A stretch of 64,000 nt of DNA from Candidatus Woesearchaeota archaeon. GTDB lineage: Archaea > Nanobdellota > Nanobdellia > Woesearchaeales > JABIAG01. How positions within the stretch are numbered: position 1 is the stretch's first letter; each line of letters opens with the position of its first letter. Of this stretch, positions 45,863 to 54,298 are shown piece after piece. The stretch spans positions 1-64,000 of the forward strand of contig JABIAG010000002.1 of assembly GCA_018653365.1 (NCBI GenBank), in the 5' to 3' direction. The notes under the pieces are model-generated. The model had not been told where the DNA came from, searched no databases, and was given only the letters and a program-made list of their open reading frames with translations. A program made the position numbers and the translations under genes.

Positions 45863-46449
45863 TTTTGTTCCTCCTTTGCAAATATTTTTGTAAAACTATA
45901 TAGTAATCGTAAAACGGTTTCAATAACGATGATCATTATTAAATAATATATTATTGTGCTTGTTAATGAAAAGCTTTGTTTTAACACCGTAATAGAACTT
46001 GATATGGTTATTAGATTGAAGTCAATAATAAAAACACCTAGTAGTGCTAAAGGTAACATTTTTGCCAAATCTTTTGCCAGGTCTTCACTTAGGTAGGCGG
46101 TTATTCTTATTGCTGCTAATATCGCGATTGAGATTAGTAGTATGTGATTTATTGTTTGATTTTGTGTTAATAAGGATAATAGTCCAACTAATATTGCGAA
46201 CCAGATGAATGCAAATATTGGGAATAGTATTATGTATTCTACAATGTAAAGAAGGATTCTTACTGTTTTTTCTAGTGTTGGGTGTTGAGCAGTGTTGTAT
46301 TTTTTTAAGTTTAATTCAAATATGTTTTTTGCTGATATTCGTTTATATAAGACAAAAACAAGTACTGCATATATTACAATTCCAATTATAAAATAGAACG
46401 TTGGTTGTAGAACGGTTATTCCTTCAGCTATGCTTAAGTTTGAAATCAT
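45859..46449 (-). CDS. Five-span membrane protein
   Basis: 196 residues, about five membrane segments (for example FYFIIGIVIYAVLVFVLY, IEYIILFPIFAFIWFAIL, HILLISIAILAAIRI). No functional motif. Operon partner of the secreted coiled-coil protein that follows, by a four-base overlap. The two could form an envelope complex; this is inference. Confidence 0.5.
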   Translation of the reverse strand: MISNLSIAEGITVLQPTFYFIIGIVIYAVLVFVLYKRISAKNIFELNLKKYNTAQHPTLEKTVRILLYIVEYIILFPIFAFIWFAILVGLLSLLTQNQTINHILLISIAILAAIRITAYLSEDLAKDLAKMLPLALLGVFIIDFNLITISSSITVLKQSFSLTSTIIYYLIMIIVIETVLRLLYSFTKIFAKEEQK

Positions 46450-46496
46450 GAATTTAAATTAGAAAACTACTATTTAAATGTTAAGAAAAAGAATTA

Positions 46497-47669
46497 TTAT
46501 TTTCTAAGCCAGGTTATTTCTTCTTCTGATAGGTCAAACTCTCTGAATTCTTTTCCCTTTTTTATCATGGTTTGAACATAAGGTAGTACGTCTGAAATAA
46601 CTCTTTTAGCAGAAGTATGAGTTTTTTCAGCTATCTTTCTAGCTATTTCTTTTCGCTTTTGATATTTCATGTTTGCCATCCATATTTTAAGGATGCGCGA
46701 GGTTGGTTTGTATGTTATCATTTCTTTGTATTTTTCTTTTTTCGATAGTGCAACTCCTGCACTCATTAACGTACCTGCATATACTAAGAATCTCCAGTGT
46801 TGCCATCTTCTTATTCTTCCCATGTAAACACTTGCTTTTGATAAGCAATCAAATGCATTAGCTATATCTTTTCCTTTATATTCTCTTGGAATGTTCTCTT
46901 CTAGCCATAACATTTGTTTGTCAATGTCTTCATTTACATTCCAAAATGCAGAATTTGCAACGTTGGCATCTGTTGTTTTAAACACTTTTAGTAATGCATT
47001 TAGCATGTTTTCTGTTTTGTCTCTAAATCCAATTAGTTCTAAATTGTCAAGTTTTCCCTCACCGGTTAACATTTGTAAATCGTTTATTGCTGCTCTTAAA
47101 TCTCCCCCACTTCTTCTTGCTAAATCAGATAGTAATTCTTCTTTATATTCGATTCCTTCGTTTTCACAAATATGTTTTAGTTTGTTTAAGATTGCTTCAT
47201 GGTCGAGTGTGTTGAATTCAAGTAGGGTGCATTTTTTTCTTAATCCTGAGAATTTTTTGTCAAAGGGATCATTTGCTGTGATGATCATTGGGAATGGTGA
47301 ATCAATGATTAGTTTTACTAATGCTGTTACTCCTCCGCGATCTTTTTGTCCAGATATGCCATCTACTTCATCTATTAATACTATTTTGCCCTTGTTAAAT
47401 GAGAATAGGGATTGTTGTTGGGTTGCACTTCCTACTATGTCTTCTATTTGGCTTTTATTACGTGCATCTGATGCGTTTACCTCGAATACTTCCATTTCGC
47501 TTTCTGCAGCTATGGCATATATTGCGGATGTTTTTCCACATCCTACTGGTCCGTATACAAATGCTGCTTTTCCTTTTTTGAAGTTGCTAACAAATTCTTT
47601 TAACCCTTTCAAATCCTGGCCTACTACTTCAGCAGAAGTTTTTGGCAGGTATTTATCTGTGTAGTTCAT
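46497..47669 (-). CDS. rfcL: Replication factor C large subunit
   Basis: 390 residues, on the short side because the C-terminal region is compact. YTDKYLPKTSAEVVGQDL start, Walker A GPVGCGKTSAIY, Walker B IVLIDEVDGI, sensor region GDLRAAINDLQ, then the helical collar. It loads PCNA with RFC small subunits; none is nearby. A C-terminal PIP-like box is not obvious. TATA-like TTATATATG near 47698 is 29 bases before the ATG. Confidence 0.95.
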   Translation of the reverse strand: MNYTDKYLPKTSAEVVGQDLKGLKEFVSNFKKGKAAFVYGPVGCGKTSAIYAIAAESEMEVFEVNASDARNKSQIEDIVGSATQQQSLFSFNKGKIVLIDEVDGISGQKDRGGVTALVKLIIDSPFPMIITANDPFDKKFSGLRKKCTLLEFNTLDHEAILNKLKHICENEGIEYKEELLSDLARRSGGDLRAAINDLQMLTGEGKLDNLELIGFRDKTENMLNALLKVFKTTDANVANSAFWNVNEDIDKQMLWLEENIPREYKGKDIANAFDCLSKASVYMGRIRRWQHWRFLVYAGTLMSAGVALSKKEKYKEMITYKPTSRILKIWMANMKYQKRKEIARKIAEKTHTSAKRVISDVLPYVQTMIKKGKEFREFDLSEEEITWLRK

Positions 47670-47702
47670 TAAGAATTATTAACTTTTAATCATATATAAC
47701 TA

Positions 47703-49862
47703 TTATTGTTTCTTACTTTGTCTTTCTATGTTTCGACATTTGGGGTATGCATCGCATGCTAGGAAGTGTCCATATACTGATTTTCTTAACACCATTTTTC
47801 CTTTTTTACATTTGGGACATTTTTTGCCCTCGTTTTTTGCCTCTATTTTTTTAGAAGGGCAGTCTGTGTTTATGCAGACTTCTTGTGGTCGTTTTCCTCT
47901 TTTTATCATTGTGATCATTATTGAGTTGCATTCTTCACATATTTTTTCTGATTTTTTTACCATGCCATTTGAAGGTATGGAAAAAGTTGTCTTACAATCA
48001 GGGTATTTGTCACATGCTATGAATTGGCCAAATCTGCCTCTTCTTATTCTTAGTACTCCCTCTTTGCAGTTGGGACATTTTCCCATTGTTTCTATTTGGT
48101 CTCGAGTTTCAGTGAAGGTTTTTCTTAGTTCTCCGCCTACTTTTGCTTCTTTTAGTCCGAAGTCTTTTATTATTTCAATTATGATTTTTTTTGCTTCTGC
48201 TAATACTGATTCTGGTTTTTTCTTTTCTTTTCTTATCTTTTCCATTTCTTCTTCGAAATGTCTTGTCATCTCTTCATCAGTTATTTTTGGTACGTATTTT
48301 GCTAGAATTTTATCAACTTTAAGTCCTAATTCTGTAACCTCTAATTTTTTCCCATCAAGATAATGTCTTTGGAATAATGTATCGATGATAGAAGCACGGG
48401 TAGCTTTGGTTCCTAAATTTCTTTTTTCTAATTCTTTAATTATTGAGGCTTCTGTAAATCTTTTTGGGGGTTGAGTTTCTTTGTCTAATTTTTTTATTTT
48501 CTTGCTTTTTACTTCTTCACCGGTGGTTGTTTTTGGTAGTTCTTCTTCTTTTTGTTTTCCAAATGTTCCGTAATATTCCAGCCACCCTTTTTCTTTTGTT
48601 ACTGTTCCTTTTGTTACGAATATTTCTTCATTACAGTCTATATTGTATGTTACTGTTTCTTTTAGTGCTGGTTCTCCGAATGTTGCTAGGAATCTTCTTA
48701 CAATTAGTTCGTATAATTTTCCTTTTCTACTGTCTAGTTTCTTTGGTGAGTCGCCTGTAGGATATATTGCGGGGTGGGCTTCGTCTTTTTTCTTTCCATT
48801 ATTGGGTTTTAGACTTTTGCCCATTAATTCTGTTGCATGTTTTTCAAATTCTGCTTGATTGGCTAATTTTTTCAAAATTTTCTTGTACCCAATACTTTCG
48901 GGTAATTGTTGGGAAGAAGTTCTTGGATAAGAAATTGCTCCGGAAGTATACAGCTCTTGTGCTATTGATAGGGTTTCTTTTGGTGGAATTTTTATTTTTC
49001 CATATGCTTCAATTTGTAGTGAGGTTAAGTCAAAGGGGTGTGGGGGTTGTTGTTTAAACTCCCTACTTTTTATGTCTTTGATGTTGGCTTTTTTACCTTT
49101 TGTTTTTTCAAGAATGTCTAAAACCTCTTTTTCTTTTTCGAACTTTCCATTTTTGTGTGATGCGATTACTTCACCATTTTCTAATTTACCTGTTAGTTCA
49201 ATTTCCCAGAAGGGTGTTGGTTTGAATTTTTTTATCTCTCTTTCACGATCTGCTAATAATTTCAAAGCAGGTCCCTGAACTCTTCCTGTAGATAATAATT
49301 TGTATGTGCCTGCACTTGATATTGCTTTTGTTAGTGCTCTTGATATGTTGATGCCGTAGAACCAATCTAGTTTGTGTCTTGTCTCTCCTGCATTTGCTTG
49401 TCCCCAATCGAGATGCGATTCTTTTTTCTCGTAAGAACTAACTAGTTCGTCTTTAGTTAAAGTAGAGAACTTCATTCGGTTTGCATCTTTTTTCTTTGCA
49501 ACATATCTTACAATGTTTAGACCTATGACTTCTCCCTCAATATCAAAGTCTGTTGCAACGGTGAATGTGTCACATTGTTTTGCTAATCTTTTCAAAGTAT
49601 TCAAATATTTTTTTGAGAAGTCTGCTTGTTTTCTTAGTTCGGATGAGGGTACCCAGTCAATATCAAATAGGGGGAATCCTTTACCTTTTGCTTTTAATCC
49701 ATATAAGTGACCAACTGCACATCCTACAATTATATCGTTATTTTTATATTTTAGTTTGTAAAATGGTACTTTGTTGTCGCTTTCTTTTGTTGCTTTACCG
49801 TCGGAAAGAGCGTCTGCAATTCTTTTGGCTGCATTTGGTTTTTCTGAAATGATTAATTCCAT
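47703..49862 (-). CDS. topA: DNA topoisomerase I, type IA
   Basis: 719 residues. Toprim domain with ATDFDIEGEVIG, catalytic domain with ISYPRTSSQQLPES (Tyr nucleophile) and GAISYPR, then three C-terminal zinc-ribbon-like units: CPNCKEG...CDKYPDC, CEECNS...CINTDC and CPKCKKG...CDAYPKC. It relaxes negative supercoils by single-strand passage. TATA-like CTTTTTATAAG near 49891 is 29 bases before the ATG. Complete. Confidence 0.95.
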   Translation of the reverse strand: MELIISEKPNAAKRIADALSDGKATKESDNKVPFYKLKYKNNDIIVGCAVGHLYGLKAKGKGFPLFDIDWVPSSELRKQADFSKKYLNTLKRLAKQCDTFTVATDFDIEGEVIGLNIVRYVAKKKDANRMKFSTLTKDELVSSYEKKESHLDWGQANAGETRHKLDWFYGINISRALTKAISSAGTYKLLSTGRVQGPALKLLADREREIKKFKPTPFWEIELTGKLENGEVIASHKNGKFEKEKEVLDILEKTKGKKANIKDIKSREFKQQPPHPFDLTSLQIEAYGKIKIPPKETLSIAQELYTSGAISYPRTSSQQLPESIGYKKILKKLANQAEFEKHATELMGKSLKPNNGKKKDEAHPAIYPTGDSPKKLDSRKGKLYELIVRRFLATFGEPALKETVTYNIDCNEEIFVTKGTVTKEKGWLEYYGTFGKQKEEELPKTTTGEEVKSKKIKKLDKETQPPKRFTEASIIKELEKRNLGTKATRASIIDTLFQRHYLDGKKLEVTELGLKVDKILAKYVPKITDEEMTRHFEEEMEKIRKEKKKPESVLAEAKKIIIEIIKDFGLKEAKVGGELRKTFTETRDQIETMGKCPNCKEGVLRIRRGRFGQFIACDKYPDCKTTFSIPSNGMVKKSEKICEECNSIMITMIKRGKRPQEVCINTDCPSKKIEAKNEGKKCPKCKKGKMVLRKSVYGHFLACDAYPKCRNIERQSKKQ

Positions 49863-49904
49863 GAATTTAATGGTAACTAAAGAATCTTATAAAAAAGTAT
49901 CTAT

Positions 49905-50275
49905 TTAGTGTAAAAATTCGGTTGTAAATGCATTATTTACATCCATTCCTTCTGAAACTATTCCCTCTTCTACTAGTCGATCATATGTTTCTTTGAACAT
50001 TTCATAATCCATATGTCCGTCAACACTAGTAACTGAATTATCAATAATTAATCTTTTCATTTCTGTTTCTGCATTAAGTTTTGCATTTCTTTTCACTGTT
50101 GATTTAACTCCGTCTTCTGGATTTTCAACAACATAGTTCACTCCTTTTAATGTTGCCCTCACAAATCGTTGTACTGTTTCTGGATGTTCTTTAATCATTT
50201 CTTCTGTCGCAAATAAGGTAAGTCCGTGTGTATTAATTCCATAATTTGCAGGAGATATGATATTAAGTCAAAACA
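49905..50275 (-). pseudogene. Remnant of an NMT1/SsuA-like ABC-transporter substrate-binding protein
   Basis: The 97 residues from the ATG at 50198, together with the in-frame residues before it (ISPANYGINTHGLTLFATEE), match the C-terminal third of thiamine-precursor/taurine-type substrate-binding proteins: PANYGIN..G, then EEMIKEHPETVQRFVRATLKG and ENPEDGV. An in-frame TGA ends the match at 50276 and no signal peptide or N-terminal domain remains, and no permease or ATPase gene is nearby. I read it as a decayed, probably acquired, gene; a translated fragment from 50198 cannot be excluded. Confidence 0.65.
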
Positions 50276-50316
50276 AAATGCTGAACGGTATAGAAAGTTC
50301 TTTCACTCGGTTTGGT

Positions 50317-50589
50317 CTAGGCAATCATCTTAACAAAAACTAGTATTAATGCAAGATTGATTCCTACTGCTGTTAGTCTAAACATCTTTTCTATTTTTTG
50401 TATTTTGTGAGCGTTTAATCTTTTAATGTATGCATCATACTCTTTTACTTTTGCAGAATAGAAATCTTCAGCATCATTGAAGTCATGGTAAACTCCATTT
50501 TTTCTTTTATTTTTTTCTAATTCTAAATGTGCTACATACTTGTAAGTGTGTGCTAGATGTAATCGGTTTTCAATCTCCCCCAGTTTCAT
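50317..50589 (-). CDS. Small tail-anchored helical protein
   Basis: 90 residues: charged helical body (about 1-68), then one membrane span at the C-terminus (AVGINLALILVFVKMIA). TATA-like ATTTATATAG near 50616 is 27 bases before the ATG, giving good support for a real leaderless gene. Not recognised. Confidence 0.6.
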   Translation of the reverse strand: MKLGEIENRLHLAHTYKYVAHLELEKNKRKNGVYHDFNDAEDFYSAKVKEYDAYIKRLNAHKIQKIEKMFRLTAVGINLALILVFVKMIA

Positions 50590-50633
50590 GCTTTTTTATA
50601 GAATCTTAACTATATAAATTTTGTGTCATTAGA

Positions 50634-51056
50634 TCAGGGAGCTTCCATTCGTGCTTTAAGATCTCTAAATGTGGTTTTTAGTCCATATGGGAGTCGATCT
50701 TGTAAGTTAAGATCTTTGCTGTGCCCTTTTGCTCCTCTTTCAATTTCTTTTCTTGCAGAGTCTGGACATCGGTCTTCCAGTTTTGCTATTATTTGTTGGC
50801 CGACTTCTCGCGATCTTCCTGAAGAACATAGGGGTTGGTAGGGACAGCGTAACGTATTGCAGATGTGGTCTGAAGTTTTAACAATCTCTATTCGGGTCAT
50901 ATCTCGAACTGAGACTGAGAATGCCAACAACCTATCATAAAAAGGACCGTATGCATGAATAAATATTGCACGGTTTTTTTCTCGCTGTCTCTGGGTTATG
51001 GTCTGAGCAGCAATTATGAATGTGATGTGGTGGGGTTTTAACCTTATGTAATCCAT
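50634..51056 (-). CDS. Cys-containing protein, possibly DUF1284-like
   Basis: 140 residues. The start IRLKPHHITFI, a YGPFYDRLLAF region, IEIVKTSDHICNTLRCPYQPLC and a later Cys recall DUF1284 (a predicted iron-sulfur protein with LRPHH at the front and a D-IC..CP...C cluster). Four Cys at about residues 88-99 and 119 could hold a metal or cluster. TATA-like CTTTAAATAA near 51082 is 26 bases before the ATG. Function unknown. Confidence 0.55.
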   Translation of the reverse strand: MDYIRLKPHHITFIIAAQTITQRQREKNRAIFIHAYGPFYDRLLAFSVSVRDMTRIEIVKTSDHICNTLRCPYQPLCSSGRSREVGQQIIAKLEDRCPDSARKEIERGAKGHSKDLNLQDRLPYGLKTTFRDLKARMEAP

Positions 51057-51148
51057 GGTCGAGGGAGGGGTTGTGATTATTTAAAGATTGAGGAATTATC
51101 GGTTTTAATGTTAGAAAAAGTTAAAAACATTCCGTTTAGAAGAGGATC

Positions 51149-52093
51149 ATGGATCAAATAATCGATGAACTCTTACAATCTTTGAGTGAGACTATTAACA
51201 AACCCAGCACTAAAGCATTGTTTCAGGGCAAAGACTATCATGAAATTCCTTTTAATCAGTCTAACTTCAATCCAATAACTCCAATAAAGGGTAAGTTGGC
51301 ATTTGTTGACGGGGGTAATGCAGAAATACTTTCAGCCGTTAACTTCTCTTTACAATTCTTCAGAATATACTATTGTATTTATGAAAATAACAAACTACTA
51401 AAACAAGATAAGAAAGAGTTCTTTGCTTTAATTAATTCTATTCCAAAAAATAATAAAATCTTTTTTCAAACTAAACTATTTCAATCAGACCTAGAAATCC
51501 CCTTAATACAATCTACTGAAGTTGAATCACTAGCATCAGTTGCAGACCTAATCAGAAGAGCAGCAGAAATAGAAATCACAAAAGAAATAAATTCAGAATA
51601 TGTTATTCTTGATGGTAATCTAAAAGCAGATGCAGAGTTCATTAGGGAATTGCTAAAAAACAAAACATTATACGCGTTATCAAAAACTAACGAATTATAC
51701 ACTGATTCAGGAAACTCATTAACCGTTGAACTTTCTACCCTTTCCCCGTTCGATTCTTGGCAGTACACCAACTTAGTTAAGATATCTTCAAAAATGCACA
51801 ACGCAGATATTGTAATAACCAAACTTCATCCATTATCAAAATACATTTTCAAACTCGAAACTCCTAAAGATACTGATTTAAACATAATTCCTGTTCTGGC
51901 TTCTAATTCAACAGATCCAGTATTTCTTGGTTATCCGTACGGGCTTGTACAAGCAGATAAACATGCAAGGGTCTCAAATCAAGAAAAAGAATATTTTAAG
52001 GTGAAACTTCTCACTTCCTCTAAAAATAAGGAGAAATTATCACAATATTTAAATACTATTAACGCGCATAATATTTTAGATAGCATATTATAG
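51149..52093 (+). CDS. nurA: NurA-type nuclease domain protein
   Basis: 314 residues. GKLAFVDGGNAEIL near 50 carries the first catalytic Asp, EYVILDGNLKADA near 150 the second, and SNSTDPVFLGYPYGLVQADKHARVS near 250 the C-terminal NurA motif with D-P-F-GYPYG. NurA resects 5' DNA strands together with the HerA helicase during double-strand break repair, usually near herA, mre11 and rad50; none of these is adjacent here, though the Rad50-like gene lies 27 kb away. No clear TATA box at the expected distance. Confidence 0.75.
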   Translation: MDQIIDELLQSLSETINKPSTKALFQGKDYHEIPFNQSNFNPITPIKGKLAFVDGGNAEILSAVNFSLQFFRIYYCIYENNKLLKQDKKEFFALINSIPKNNKIFFQTKLFQSDLEIPLIQSTEVESLASVADLIRRAAEIEITKEINSEYVILDGNLKADAEFIRELLKNKTLYALSKTNELYTDSGNSLTVELSTLSPFDSWQYTNLVKISSKMHNADIVITKLHPLSKYIFKLETPKDTDLNIIPVLASNSTDPVFLGYPYGLVQADKHARVSNQEKEYFKVKLLTSSKNKEKLSQYLNTINAHNILDSIL

Positions 52094-52101
52094 AAAGTAA
52101 A

Positions 52102-52566
52102 ATGGTTAAAAAAAGGGGTGTAAAGAAAAGAGGCAGTACTAAGAAGTCTTCTGTTAAGTCTCGTTCTAAAAAAGCACCTAAACGTTCTAAAAAACAGAAA
52201 ATAATCTTAGATATTGGAAAAGGAGGTTTTGTTTTCGGTATTATTCTTGCGATTGTTGTAGGTATTTTGTTAGGCACTTCTAATGTCAAACTTGGTTTAG
52301 GCGTGGGTATTACATATTCAATTATTTTTCTATTGGGTTTAATTGTCGGTATTTTGAATATTACGGTTGATGAAATTAATGAGTTTTTAATTGCAGCCAT
52401 TACTTTTTTAGTTGCTGCTGGCGTTAACGTTTTTGTTATTAAGATGACCTTGCCTTTATTTGGGGGAGTTATTGAACAAATTTCTGTTGCGATTGGAGTT
52501 TTCGTTGCTCCTGCTGCAACCATTGTTGCGATCAAAGCAATGTATGAATTAGCAAAGAAAAAGTAA
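52102..52566 (+). CDS. Small membrane protein with basic N-terminus
   Basis: 154 residues. The first 35 are very basic (KKRGVKKRGSTKKSSVKSR), followed by four membrane segments. It starts 8 bases after the nurA stop, so shares its transcript. The basic tail could bind nucleic acid at the membrane; no family recognised. Confidence 0.55.
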   Translation: MVKKRGVKKRGSTKKSSVKSRSKKAPKRSKKQKIILDIGKGGFVFGIILAIVVGILLGTSNVKLGLGVGITYSIIFLLGLIVGILNITVDEINEFLIAAITFLVAAGVNVFVIKMTLPLFGGVIEQISVAIGVFVAPAATIVAIKAMYELAKKK

Positions 52567-52659
52567 AGTTTATAAAGGAATTCTCACTACTTTATCATAT
52601 GGATGCGAAATCAATTATAGGAATGCATCATTAACAACCCTTCTCATAGTTTTTACTTT

Positions 52660-52733
52660 GGTGACCATAGTGTAGCCTGGTAGCATTGAAGCCTGTGGAG
52701 CTTTAGGGGCGGGTTCAAATCCCGCTGGCCACC
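52660..52733 (+). tRNA. tRNA-His (GTG)
   Basis: The encoded G-1 (52660) pairs with C73 (52733), the histidine identity feature. Acceptor GTGACCA/TGGCCAC with an A-C mismatch at pair 4-69; anticodon stem GAAGC/GCTTT around loop CTGTGGA (anticodon GTG); T-stem GCGGG/CCCGC with TTCAAAT. No intron. The nearest TATA-like box (GTTTATAAAG near 52571) is some 90 bases upstream, so the tRNA may come from a longer precursor. Confidence 0.92.
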
Positions 52734-52795
52734 CTCTTTTTAATTTCTTAAATAAGGAGTAGTAGAGTCATATCTATACTTCTTGGAGGACTAAA

Positions 52796-52861
52796 ATGAA
52801 ACAAAAAACAGAACAGATTAGGGAGGCTAAGGCACAGGGTGCTGGTTGTATTCACTGTTAG
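52796..52861 (+). CDS. Possible 21-residue leader peptide overlapping the GNAT gene
   Basis: ATG with a strong TTGGAGGA ribosome binding site 6 bases upstream opens a frame of 21 codons ending GCIHC and TAG at 52859-52861, overlapping the GNAT start by 23 bases in another frame. It could be a translational-coupling leader, or the true N-terminus of the GNAT gene displaced by a frameshift. Confidence 0.35.
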   Translation: MKQKTEQIREAKAQGAGCIHC

Positions 52862-53345
52862 GCCGTATGATTGCAAGGACCTAAATAGTGTGATATCTAT
52901 TTATCAAGCAGTATTTGCTGAACCGCCCTGGAATGAAAGTTGGACAAGAGAGGAAGTAATTGAAGACCTGAGAAGTGCATTAAGACAACCGCAAACAACC
53001 CGGCTTGTTGCAGAATCTGAGAAGCAAGTACTCGGATTTACTTGGGGATATCAATTGCCATCTGAAATGTTTGGTTTGTTGCCAAACTTAACTAAATTTA
53101 GTTACATGGATGAGATGGCTGTTCGCAAGGGAATAAGAAAGAGAGGAATTGGAACACTTCTTGGAGAGGCGTATATAGAAAATGTTAAAAACCAGGGATT
53201 GCCTGGAGTTGTGTTAAGAACCGATCAAAGAAATGATGCATCCATGGCATTGTTTAAACGGTTGGGTTTTTCTTCGGATTTTAATGGAAGAAAAATTTAT
53301 GACCCAAAATATCCTGACAGAGTTTATCTGTGGAGGACGACATGA
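52839..53345 (+). CDS. GNAT-family N-acetyltransferase
   Basis: 168 residues from a GTG. VFTVRPYDCKDLNSVISIYQAVF begins the GNAT fold; MDEMAVRKGIRKRGIGTLLGEAYIE is the acetyl-CoA-binding motif A (R..G.G..L), and MALFKRLGFS is motif B. Substrate unknown. The GTG lacks a ribosome binding site at the right distance (GGGAGG is 12 bases away), which is why the leader peptide before it matters. It ends in an ATGA overlap with the peptidase gene. Confidence 0.8.
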   Translation: MLVVFTVRPYDCKDLNSVISIYQAVFAEPPWNESWTREEVIEDLRSALRQPQTTRLVAESEKQVLGFTWGYQLPSEMFGLLPNLTKFSYMDEMAVRKGIRKRGIGTLLGEAYIENVKNQGLPGVVLRTDQRNDASMALFKRLGFSSDFNGRKIYDPKYPDRVYLWRTT

Positions 53346-54298
53346 ACGCAACAGAATTAACAAAGGAATTATTAAAAATTCCTTCCCCTTCTGGGGAGGA
53401 AAAAGAAATAGGTAACTACTTAGTTAATAGATTGAAAACTAATTTTGAGGTAACAACTCAAAAGGTTGATAATAATTTCAATATTTTTGCAATTAAGGGT
53501 AACCCAAAACTTGTTCTACAAACGCACATAGATACTGTTCCCAAACAATTGGAGTTAAAAGAGGATGTAGGATTTGTTTATGGTAGGGGTGCCTGTGATA
53601 CTAAAGGAATTATTGCATGTATGGTTCTTGCTGCTGAAGAAGCTGTCAAGGTAGGGAAAACTAATTTTGGATTGGTTTTTACAGTATGTGAAGAGACTAA
53701 TTTTGCAGGAATTAAGCAAGCAGTAACGCAGTTGGATCCTGAATTGGTGATTGTTGGCGAACCAACTGATTTTAAGGTTGTTTATGGACAAAAAGGAATA
53801 TTTTCTTTTAAGATTGAGTGTAAGGGTAAATCTGCTCACAGCGCAATGCCAGAAAAAGGAGACTCTGCAATAATCAAATTGTTGGATGAGTTAGATAGAA
53901 TAAGAAAAATTAAACTTCCAGAGAACGAATTAGGTAAGACTACCTTGAACATTGGGACAATCAAGGGTGGAACAGTAAACAATGTCATTCCTGATTATGC
54001 AGAAGCAGATATTTCAGTTCGAACTACTGTGAGTGCAGAAGAGATAAAAGAATTGTTGGGAATTAAAGAAGCAGTTAGTTTAGATCCCACCATAATAACT
54101 GACCAAGAATTACTCGACAAGTTTTCATATGATAAAATAACTGTTCCTTATTTTACGGAAATGTATTTTTGGAAGAAAGCAATTGTGTTTGGTCCAGGCA
54201 AAATAGAATTTGCACACAGTGATGATGAAAAAATCAGTAAGACTGATTTGGAAAGGGGAAAAGAAGAGTATTTGCAAATTATTAATTTATTGTCCTGA
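53342..54298 (+). CDS. M20-family metallopeptidase (ArgE/DapE-like)
   Basis: 318 residues. LQTHIDTVP carries the first metal ligand, GRGACDTKG the second Asp, TVCEET the catalytic Glu pair, VIVGEPTD and the final AHSDDEKI the other ligands; residues about 160-260 form the dimerisation (lid) domain. It deacylates an N-acyl amino acid or peptide. TGGAGGA lies 4 bases before the ATG, which overlaps the GNAT stop, hinting at an acetylate/deacylate pair. The 3' end overlaps the convergent gene by 12 bases. Confidence 0.87.
   Translation: MNATELTKELLKIPSPSGEEKEIGNYLVNRLKTNFEVTTQKVDNNFNIFAIKGNPKLVLQTHIDTVPKQLELKEDVGFVYGRGACDTKGIIACMVLAAEEAVKVGKTNFGLVFTVCEETNFAGIKQAVTQLDPELVIVGEPTDFKVVYGQKGIFSFKIECKGKSAHSAMPEKGDSAIIKLLDELDRIRKIKLPENELGKTTLNIGTIKGGTVNNVIPDYAEADISVRTTVSAEEIKELLGIKEAVSLDPTIITDQELLDKFSYDKITVPYFTEMYFWKKAIVFGPGKIEFAHSDDEKISKTDLERGKEEYLQIINLLS

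Noticed and set aside
52600-52632. Ten-codon frame MDAKSIIGMHH after a good TATA box
   Set aside because: Too short to call; may be the remnant of a gene start or the leader of the tRNA-His precursor.
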